From: an uncultured Lysobacterales bacterium
Lineage (GTDB): Bacteria; Pseudomonadota; Gammaproteobacteria; Xanthomonadales; Xanthomonadaceae
Reading direction: 5' to 3'
Length of the DNA stretch: 18,719 nt
NCBI GenBank assembly: GCA_946886865.1
Contig: CAMPJI010000045.1
Location: forward strand, 1-18,719
Part shown: positions 13,935-18,719 of the stretch, in pieces
Layout of the letters: every line of letters begins with the position of its first letter
Numbering within the stretch: the first letter of the stretch is position 1
The notes under the pieces: model-generated
Told to the model about the DNA's origin: nothing
The model's database searches: none
Seen by the model: the letters and a program-made list of their open reading frames with translations, nothing else
Translations under genes and position numbers: made by a program

Positions 13935-14705
13935 TCAGAACTGAATTCCAAGGAGTCTCATGATCTGAGCCTTCTTCATCTCGTAAGCCTCTTCGACGAA
14001 GTCTTTAAAGTCAGATGACTCGCGATCATCGAATTGGCTCATTTGGTCCTTGAAGTATGAGTTCAACCAACAGTCGTTATGTGGTCGAAGCTCATCCAGT
14101 GATCTCAGTTGGATAAGGTGCTTGTCGAGATCCAGTGCAGGCTGGCTAGAGTGACCGGTCTCAACTCGCCTGTTGATGACAGCCTGCAGCTCCAACTGGC
14201 CTGCTTCCGTTGAGCTTGTGCCGGAGCGAACGTAGACAGCATTTGCGCGCAAGCCATCAGCATCCTTCATCGCCAGGAATGGCAAGTGCTTTGGTTCGTC
14301 CTCCACCAACAGGACTTGGAATGACTTGCCTACGAGAACGTCGTACTCGGAGGCTGCGAACGAAAAGTCCAAGACTTGGTACTCAAGGGTCTTGGGGACG
14401 TACGCACTCAATGGTGGAATGAGGGTGGCCTTGTCTTTGATGGAGGGCAGGCCAATTGGCACGAGCCGTCCGTCCGGCTCTTGTCTCATTCCGACCACTA
14501 GCGCACCTCCACCAGAGTTGGAGAGCGCCAAAATATGCTTCGCGAGCTTTGGGATTTCGGGCCAATCCATCTTGAAATCGAGGTAATCCGTTTCGCCGAT
14601 GTTCCTCCGGAGCAACTCCCTTAGTGCTTCCCGCGTAGGTTGAGCAAAGAAATTCGCGAACGCCTCGTGCTGTTCCTTCAAGATACCCATAGAAGTCTTC
14701 TTCAT
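13935..14705 (-). CDS. AlbA_2 (Schlafen-type) domain protein
   Basis: This 256-aa protein has an AlbA_2/Schlafen-type nucleic-acid-binding domain at about 25-180. The start of the domain shows GETDYLDFKMDWPE (E38, D43, K45, the family's E-x-x-x-LEFK element), then AKHILALSNSGGGALVVGMR (N63 with GGG) and later GLRANAVYVRSGTSSTEA, the family's typical R-x-G-S/T turn. The C-terminal third is helical and ends KKAQIMRLLGIQF; I recognise nothing in it. Proteins of this family act as regulators or, in some defence systems, as nuclease or sensor parts; the role here is open. I use ATG 14705 (MKKTSMGIL); ATG 14690 with GAAGAAG upstream is possible. No attC follows it. Confidence 0.82.
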   Translation of the reverse strand: MKKTSMGILKEQHEAFANFFAQPTREALRELLRRNIGETDYLDFKMDWPEIPKLAKHILALSNSGGGALVVGMRQEPDGRLVPIGLPSIKDKATLIPPLSAYVPKTLEYQVLDFSFAASEYDVLVGKSFQVLLVEDEPKHLPFLAMKDADGLRANAVYVRSGTSSTEAGQLELQAVINRRVETGHSSQPALDLDKHLIQLRSLDELRPHNDCWLNSYFKDQMSQFDDRESSDFKDFVEEAYEMKKAQIMRLLGIQF

Positions 14706-14817
14706 TCCCGACAAGTTTTGGTTTTTAGCCCCTGTTGTATAAAATTGAAGCTGACCCTATTCGGTTCGAGGAAGTGAATCTGACGCCATTCGGCTTGAGA
14801 GTTGCACGCTGCGAGCA

Positions 14818-15465
14818 TTACCCGTATCTCCGAATCGCATTTGGATCACCCGCGGGACTGGGCAGGAAGTCCTGTTTCACTTGTCGGCATGTGTCTGACG
14901 CAAACTGCATGATCTCCGAGATGACCGTCATAGCCTCGATATAGGTGAGGCGGTCCATAAACACCCTGTTGATCCCGGCCTGAAGCTTCACTAGGCGATC
15001 ATAGGACTGCTCACTGATGCCAACTTGGTACTCGTGCATGAGCTGCACTAGGGCGTACACGTCCTTAAGCAATACACGACAGTCCGTGGCGATGCGCTGG
15101 TGTGCTGCAGAAAACTCGCGAAAATCGCTCTTGGGGAGGATCAGCTTTAGTCCGCCCAGCAGGAATGGGCTTTGCAATGGCTCTTGCGAAACCGGGATGG
15201 ACTCGGATGCGGGCAGAAGGGGAGCGTTGTGCCAGAGGATTGACCGGACGAGCTCAAAGTCGATTTGGAGATTGTTTGTTGCCGCTTCGATACGGACGGA
15301 GAGCTCCAGCAACTTCTTGTTGTTCTCTCGCCGTCTGCGGTCAGTTTCTTGCCGCTGATGCTTTCCGCCCCGCACGTAATCAGCGATCGCGGCCAAGGTT
15401 CCGACTGCGCCAAAGAGCGACATGACTACAGTGAAAACGTCTGGGTCAATCTTCCGCTCGTCCAT
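14818..15465 (-). CDS. Membrane-anchored helical protein, unknown
   Basis: I recognise no family in this 215-aa protein. Residues about 10-30 (VFTVVMSLFGAVGTLAAIAD) are a single N-terminal membrane segment. Then comes a strongly basic, coiled-coil-like stretch (GKHQRQETDRRRRENNKKLL) and helices to the end. A Pro-rich interruption occurs at about 82-110. The topology suggests an anchored cytoplasmic domain. The ATG at 15465 has AAGGGAG five bases upstream and lies 16 bases past the end of the degenerate attC at 15481-15540, exactly the spacing seen between attC and start codon in the preceding cassette. So the gene was inserted as a cassette, although no attC is visible after its stop at 14818. 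Unusual codon use confirms foreign origin. Confidence 0.7.
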   Translation of the reverse strand: MDERKIDPDVFTVVMSLFGAVGTLAAIADYVRGGKHQRQETDRRRRENNKKLLELSVRIEAATNNLQIDFELVRSILWHNAPLLPASESIPVSQEPLQSPFLLGGLKLILPKSDFREFSAAHQRIATDCRVLLKDVYALVQLMHEYQVGISEQSYDRLVKLQAGINRVFMDRLTYIEAMTVISEIMQFASDTCRQVKQDFLPSPAGDPNAIRRYG

Positions 15466-15480
15466 AATCTCCCTTCGGCG

Positions 15481-15540
15481 CTCTAAAACCTAAGTTAAGC
15501 CGCGCTGCGGAGCGGCGTCGGCTTTGAGGAATTGTTAGGC
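15481..15540 (-). other. attC site, 60 bp, with mutated core (after SIR2-like gene)
   Basis: On the minus strand it begins GCCTAAC (R'', RYYYAAC) at 15540, six bases after the SIR2-like gene's TGA. It continues ACAATTCCTCAAAGCCGACG, then a GC-rich stem GCCGCTCCGCAGCGCGGC and the complementary CGGCTTAACTTAGG. This is the classical short attC layout. The final core should be GTTRRRY but reads TTTAGAG: the first G is T. Integrases cut next to that G, so this end may no longer recombine. Confidence 0.85.
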
Positions 15541-15546
15541 CAACAC

Positions 15547-16542
15547 TCACACAGACCGCGGTGCTTGGATGAACTGTTGCATATCGAAGTATCGCTCGAA
15601 ATCGGCTAGCGGAAATCGTCTATTTAGCCGGTCAGCAATGGCAACCGCATCAGGATTCACGACAACAATCTTTGGAGTATTGTTTCGATCTGCGAGGACG
15701 GACCGAAGCACTGAGGAAAAGTAGAGATCTGCAACGGGGAAGGAGTAGCCGATGAATACGAGAGCGCTCGCATCCTTCATGCTTGCTTCCATGTGAGTCC
15801 AAATGTCCCGAATCCCTGTCGCCTGGTCGAGGTAGCCGATGGGCTGCTCCGAATCATCTGGGTCTTGGCCTGCAATGAACTTAAGATGGGTCGGGGCGAC
15901 GATTACCGGGTGATCAGGAGCGTTCTCAACTGCGATTGTGCCGTCGTCTCTTAGATCCCAGTTGATGGACCCGTGGGGCTTTAGCAGCGGTATTAGTCTC
16001 TTCTTGGCGTGGACCGATTCATAATGAAACTGCTTTTTTGGTGGGAGGGACGTCTCGAATATGGTGTCGTAGTTGAACGATACGACTGTGTCGCCCTTAC
16101 GGAAGTGTCTATTGACGAAGGCTCGATAGGTCTTCTTTGTGGCCGTATTGCTGGCGAAGTGCCCAAAAACGCTCGCGACCTCCTCCGTTAGTGCGGCCCA
16201 CACCTTACGTACATAGGTGCGCAGCTGAGGTGTTGTCGAGGGTGCCCGCGCACGCTCCGAGAGAAACGTAAACACTTCCTCGACATCTACCCCGGCTAGG
16301 AGCTTGCCTCTGCCCTTCGGACCGAGCTTTCCGGGAACTTTTTTGTATCCGAGGAAATATCTGAAAAGAAAGGACTCGATGGTTCGGCGGTTTTCTTTCG
16401 ATGCGCAGAACCTCAGAAATGTTTCCCAAAATGTCGATTGAGTAGGTATGGAGATCCGTCCGCCACCCTGGACGGAAGCAACAGCCCCGGCGCCAAGAGA
16501 AGCGCCCGCGCCGAGGAAGTAAACCACTGCCGCATGAGCCAC
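15547..16542 (-). CDS. SIR2-like (NAD-binding) protein on an integron cassette
   Basis: This 331-aa protein is a stand-alone SIR2-like Rossmann protein. The start VVYFLGAGASLGAGAV (GAGAS at 11-15) is the NAD-binding loop. VDVEEVFTFL (86-95) is typical of the SIR2_2 group. VVSFNYDTIFE carries N157 and LKPHGSINW carries H190, the Asn and His that cleave NAD in SIR2-type effectors. LVFIGYSFPVADLYF (261-275) is the conserved GYS-F-x-x-D element. Proteins of this kind, such as ThsA, DSR and SIR2-pAgo, deplete NAD on phage infection. GTG at 16542 is the start, supported by AGGGGA six bases upstream; the nearby ATG at 16535 is out of frame. A role in defence is inference from family and cassette setting; no sensor partner is certain. 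Confidence 0.88.
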   Translation of the reverse strand: MAHAAVVYFLGAGASLGAGAVASVQGGGRISIPTQSTFWETFLRFCASKENRRTIESFLFRYFLGYKKVPGKLGPKGRGKLLAGVDVEEVFTFLSERARAPSTTPQLRTYVRKVWAALTEEVASVFGHFASNTATKKTYRAFVNRHFRKGDTVVSFNYDTIFETSLPPKKQFHYESVHAKKRLIPLLKPHGSINWDLRDDGTIAVENAPDHPVIVAPTHLKFIAGQDPDDSEQPIGYLDQATGIRDIWTHMEASMKDASALVFIGYSFPVADLYFSSVLRSVLADRNNTPKIVVVNPDAVAIADRLNRRFPLADFERYFDMQQFIQAPRSV

Positions 16543-16557
16543 TATTTTCCCCTATGT

Positions 16558-16672
16558 GCCTAACGCCAGAATTAAGCCGACGCAACGCGCAAGTCGGTGA
16601 TATTTGGCAATGGACAAGCAACACATTTGACCGAAGCAAAGCAGCGGGTTCGGGTTGAACGAATTGTTAGAC
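16558..16672 (-). other. attC site, 115 bp (after 203-aa cassette gene)
   Basis: On the minus strand it starts GTCTAAC (R'', 16672-16666) four bases after the upstream gene's TAG, continues ACAATTCGTTCAACCCGAAC, and ends with CGGCTTAATTCTGGC and GTTAGGC (R', 16564-16558). Both cores match RYYYAAC/GTTRRRY exactly. The arms TTCAAcCCGA and TCGGcTTAA pair imperfectly, as expected for an attC recombined as folded single strand. The long middle loop is normal for sites of this size. Confidence 0.92.
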
Positions 16673-16676
16673 CGCT

Positions 16677-17288
16677 CTAGGTGAGCAAGAGCACGTTTGG
16701 AGCCGCCCGAAATGCCCATGAAAATGCCTCGCCAATAGTGAGAAAGAGAGTGCGGGTGACATCCGGAGCGAAGGCGGCAGAAGCGCACACGGAAGTGACA
16801 GCGCCCGCGAAGTATTGAGCCCAGTCTTTCCGCCCCATGCGCCGAGACGCAGCTTGTATTTCATCTAAGCGATGCGCGATCACTTCCAACTGTGCCGTTT
16901 GGAATTTCCCACTTTCCTGGAGTTGAGATTTGACAGCAGCAATGCTTGCGTCAATTCTTCTCAACTCATCCTCATTAAAAGGAGAATTAAGTGGATCGTC
17001 GCTGATGAACGAGGCTGCAAGGGAGGGCAGCGCGGTTAGCTTGGTAATTAGGAGCTCGGCGCGGTTCCCAGCGAGAGATAAGGCTCGAACCTCGTAGGTT
17101 TCGCCGGTTGGCGCTTGATACAGAGCGGCATCGCCTGTTTGTAGCTCGTGCTCAGTATTTGGGAGGCCCGGGTAACCGATGATCAGTTCGCATCGGCCTA
17201 GATAGAGATTGCGAACTGTAACGATGATGTTGCCATCTTCTGACTTGGCGCTCGAGTTCCCAGTAAGGACGAGAGTTGTCTGCTGCAT
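16677..17288 (-). CDS. Predicted membrane protein of unknown function on an integron cassette
   Basis: No family I can name for this 203-aa protein. The first 80 residues look like a beta-rich domain (GNIIVTVRNLYLGRCELIIG, YEVRALSLAGNRAELLITKL). A helical stretch follows (IDASIAAVKSQLQESGKFQT, LEVIAHRLDEIQAASRRM). The end is GRKDWAQYFAGAVTSVCASA and two hydrophobic segments (about 156-171 and 176-199). The order of amphipathic helix, R-K-D-W turn and paired membrane helices suggests a membrane-associated C-terminus. I chose ATG 17288 because GGGAAG lies four bases before it, rejecting the longer frame to 17351. The stop is five bases from an intact attC, so this is a cassette gene. It precedes the SIR2-like cassette and could act with it, or be unrelated. 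Confidence 0.72.
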   Translation of the reverse strand: MQQTTLVLTGNSSAKSEDGNIIVTVRNLYLGRCELIIGYPGLPNTEHELQTGDAALYQAPTGETYEVRALSLAGNRAELLITKLTALPSLAASFISDDPLNSPFNEDELRRIDASIAAVKSQLQESGKFQTAQLEVIAHRLDEIQAASRRMGRKDWAQYFAGAVTSVCASAAFAPDVTRTLFLTIGEAFSWAFRAAPNVLLLT

Positions 17289-17307
17289 ATCTTCCCTTGC
17301 GGTCTGA

Positions 17308-17343
17308 CGATATGTACACCCCGAGCATGAGGTGTTATCGGGT
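17308..17343 (-). other. Imperfect hairpin with core-like GTCAGAC, possible cassette border
   Basis: Upstream of the first cassette gene the minus strand reads CGATA-ACACC, loop, GGGTGT-aca-TATCG, then GTCAGAC at 17308-17302. The stem has a bulge, like an attC, and the last seven bases differ by one from GTTAGAC. The left end does not show a clean RYYYAAC. It may be a decayed attC or attI or an unrelated hairpin. The rest of 17344-17447 shows only a GTGATA/TATCAC inverted repeat (17416-17432), possibly the dnaE 3' hairpin. Confidence 0.3.
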
Positions 17344-17447
17344 CCATGCACAGGAGGAGGCCGACGAGGCCCACCTATGCGCCGAAAGCCCGAAGGACAC
17401 TACCGCGAGAGTGCTGTGATAAGTGATATCACCGCATGTCCGCCGCG

Positions 17448-18719
17448 CTACCCCCCCCAAGGCCGCCCCAAAGCCAACTTAACCGCCTTAACCCCTGGCA
17501 CCGCCCGCAAAACCCCCATCAATTCCGCATCCACCCTTACGGAACTGGTGCCATTGAGGTCGAGCATACCCGCCGCGCCATGGCGGAGCAGGTCCAGCCG
17601 GATCGGTGTCCCCCCGGGCCGGTGTTTCGACAGCAACGCATCCACCCGGTCCCAGATGCCCGGCACGCGTAGGTCCAACCGCAGCGAAAGGCGCTTTGCG
17701 TGCTGCGCGCAGATCTGGCTGTAGTCCCAGCAGCGGTTGGCCTTGAGGGCGAAGCCGCCGCTGAAGGCGTCCTCGCGCAGGCCGCCCTGGATGACCAGCA
17801 GGCGGTCGCGCGACAGCAGGGCGGCGAATTCTCCATACGTCTCGCCGAAGAAGGCGCATTCCAGGCGGCCGCGGCCGTCCTCGATCTGCACGAACATCTG
17901 GCTGTCGCCCTTCTTGCGCAGGGCGACCACCTGGCCGGCGACGACGGTTTCCACCTCCGGCCGCCAGCCGCCGCGGGCGCTGTCGGGGCGGGTGGCCCAG
18001 ATCTTTTCCAGGTCGCCCAGATCAAAGCCGATGAGGGTGTGCAGCTCGTCGCGGTACGGGTCGAATGGGTGGCCGCTGAGGTAATGGCCGAGCGTTTCGC
18101 GCTCGCCGTTGAGCAGCTGACCCAGCGGGTATTCGTCCGTTTCCGGCAGGTCGATGTGCAGCGCGGGCGCGGCGGCCTCGCCACCACCGAAGAGGGACAC
18201 CTGGCCGGCGGCGCGTTCGCGCGCCAGCTGGTCGGTGGCGCGCAGCACTTCGGGCAGCTGCAGCATCAGGCTGGCGCGGTTCTTCCCCAGCTTGTCCAGC
18301 GCGCCGGCCTGGGTGAGCGCTTCCAGTGCGCGGCGGTTGAGCTTGCCGCTGTCCACGCGCTTGCAGAACTCCAGCAGGTCACCGAACGGTCCGGCGCGGC
18401 GCGCCTCGACAATCGCCTCGCAGGCGCCGCGGCCGACGCCCTTCACCGCGCCCAGTCCGTAGCGGATGGTGTCGGGTGACGTGGCTTCGAACATGTACGC
18501 CGAGGCGTCCACGTCCGGCGGCAGCACGGTCAGGCCCATCACCCGGCATTCGTCGAGGAAGCCGGTGACCTTGTCGGTGTTGTCCATGTCCGACGACAGC
18601 ACCGCGGCCATGAACTCGGCCGGGTAGTGCACCTTCAGCCAGGCGGTCTGGTAGGCGACCAGCGCGTAGGCGGCCGAGTGCGACTTGTTGAAGCCGTACT
18701 CGGCGAACTTCTCCATCAA
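17448..18719 (-). CDS. dnaE: DNA polymerase III alpha subunit, C-terminal part
   Basis: These 423 C-terminal residues belong to the replicative polymerase (chain elongation, with beta clamp and tau). The N-terminal two thirds lie beyond the right edge. Visible are the end of the fingers region (FAEYGFNKSHSAAYALVAYQ, TAWLKVHYPAEFMAAVLSSD), the helix-hairpin-helix region (YGLGAVKGVGRGACEAIVEA), the OB fold (VVAGQVVALRKKGDSQMFVQ, ECAFFGETYGEFA) and the C-terminal domain (LDLRVPGIWDRVDALLSKHR and on to LALGRPWGG). The last codons run through eight consecutive G before TAG. In enterobacteria and Xanthomonas dnaE is normally followed by accA; here the low-GC cassette block follows. Confidence 0.97.
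   Translation of the reverse strand: MMEKFAEYGFNKSHSAAYALVAYQTAWLKVHYPAEFMAAVLSSDMDNTDKVTGFLDECRVMGLTVLPPDVDASAYMFEATSPDTIRYGLGAVKGVGRGACEAIVEARRAGPFGDLLEFCKRVDSGKLNRRALEALTQAGALDKLGKNRASLMLQLPEVLRATDQLARERAAGQVSLFGGGEAAAPALHIDLPETDEYPLGQLLNGERETLGHYLSGHPFDPYRDELHTLIGFDLGDLEKIWATRPDSARGGWRPEVETVVAGQVVALRKKGDSQMFVQIEDGRGRLECAFFGETYGEFAALLSRDRLLVIQGGLREDAFSGGFALKANRCWDYSQICAQHAKRLSLRLDLRVPGIWDRVDALLSKHRPGGTPIRLDLLRHGAAGMLDLNGTSSVRVDAELMGVLRAVPGVKAVKLALGRPWGG

Larger units (their letters stand above)
15481..17308 (-). mobile_element. Integron gene-cassette array without integrase (CALIN-like)
   Basis: Two genes in the same orientation are each followed within five or six bases by an attC site: the 203-aa membrane protein with attC 16558-16672, and the SIR2-like protein with attC 15481-15540. 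Each following start codon is 16 bases past the attC. This compact spacing is diagnostic of integron cassettes. No intI or recognisable attI is in the window. The upstream border is unclear; GTCAGAC at 17302-17308 (minus) is one base off a core site. Confidence 0.8.
13852..17447. other. Low-GC accessory block between DUF5996 and dnaE
   Basis: About 3.6 kb with clearly lower G+C, relaxed codon use and AT-rich gaps, holding four minus-strand genes and two attC sites. The right edge is the stop codon of dnaE and the left edge lies near the 17-base tandem repeat. The two attC-linked genes are cassettes; the other two show no attC. No integrase or transposase gene is inside. Confidence 0.8.

Noticed and set aside
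13896..14737. CCCCTGTT direct repeats on both sides of the AlbA_2 gene as target-site duplications
   Set aside because: The eight shared bases (13896-13903 and 14730-14737) have no flanking inverted repeats and no transposase lies between. Chance or repeat remnants are as likely.
14706..14817. attC site between the 215-aa gene and the AlbA_2 gene
   Set aside because: On the minus strand there is GTGCAAC and a CAAGCCGA-like stretch, but no GTTRRRY partner and no complementary arm. I could not support an attC here.
17416..17432. GTGATA-AGTGA-TATCAC as attI or origin-like site
   Set aside because: Six-pair stem with no core sites or T-run. At most a weak 3' hairpin for dnaE.

Overview
The window is high-GC chromosomal DNA, probably from the Lysobacteraceae/Xanthomonadaceae (Lysobacter, Luteimonas, Pseudoxanthomonas or Stenotrophomonas type). 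This rests on dense high-GC coding, small palindromic repeats that begin with GTAG (the SMAG class described in Stenotrophomonas) next to their own tyrosine transposase, and the style of the dnaE and RND genes. No rRNA, tRNA, CRISPR array or integrase gene was seen.

Layout. Positions 1-3969 (minus strand) hold an RND efflux operon: a lipoprotein adaptor followed by a permease. The two overlap by ATGA. The permease has a single-base frameshift near 968-983 and runs off the left edge. From 4086 to 4174 lies a pair of inverted GTAG repeats. Positions 4171-9680 carry small stress-type and membrane genes: a two-helix protein, an XRE-HTH/DUF805 fusion, two DUF421 (YetF-type) proteins, a ferritin-like protein, a DUF1905/YdeI protein, and a minus-strand run DUF1622, DUF2945, DUF421 and group III truncated haemoglobin. 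In the middle sits a REP-associated tyrosine transposase with 31-bp repeats on both sides. From 9801 to 13780 are a GNAT enzyme, a secreted degenerate M23-type protein, an ArsR regulator with an SRPBCC partner under an apparently leaderless promoter with two operator-like palindromes, an AAC(3)-I-type aminoglycoside acetyltransferase and a DUF5996 protein.

From about 13852 to 17447 the base composition drops visibly. This is a foreign block of four minus-strand genes wedged between the DUF5996 gene and the 3' end of dnaE. Two integron attC sites lie within it. Each starts a few bases after the stop codon of the gene before it, so at least two of the genes (a 203-aa predicted membrane protein and a SIR2-like protein) are integron gene cassettes. 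The SIR2-like protein has the Asn and His expected of a NAD-cleaving enzyme and is a good candidate for an anti-phage effector. The second attC has lost the conserved first G of its core, which may lock the following gene in place. The other two genes are a 215-aa unknown and an AlbA_2 (Schlafen-type) protein. No integrase is in the window, so this is a detached or distal cassette cluster.

The strongest candidates for something new are this cassette block and the repeated use of a GTAG repeat's own TAG as the stop codon of three unrelated genes. The chromosomal AAC(3)-I homologue, the XRE-DUF805 fusion and the leaderless ArsR promoter follow.
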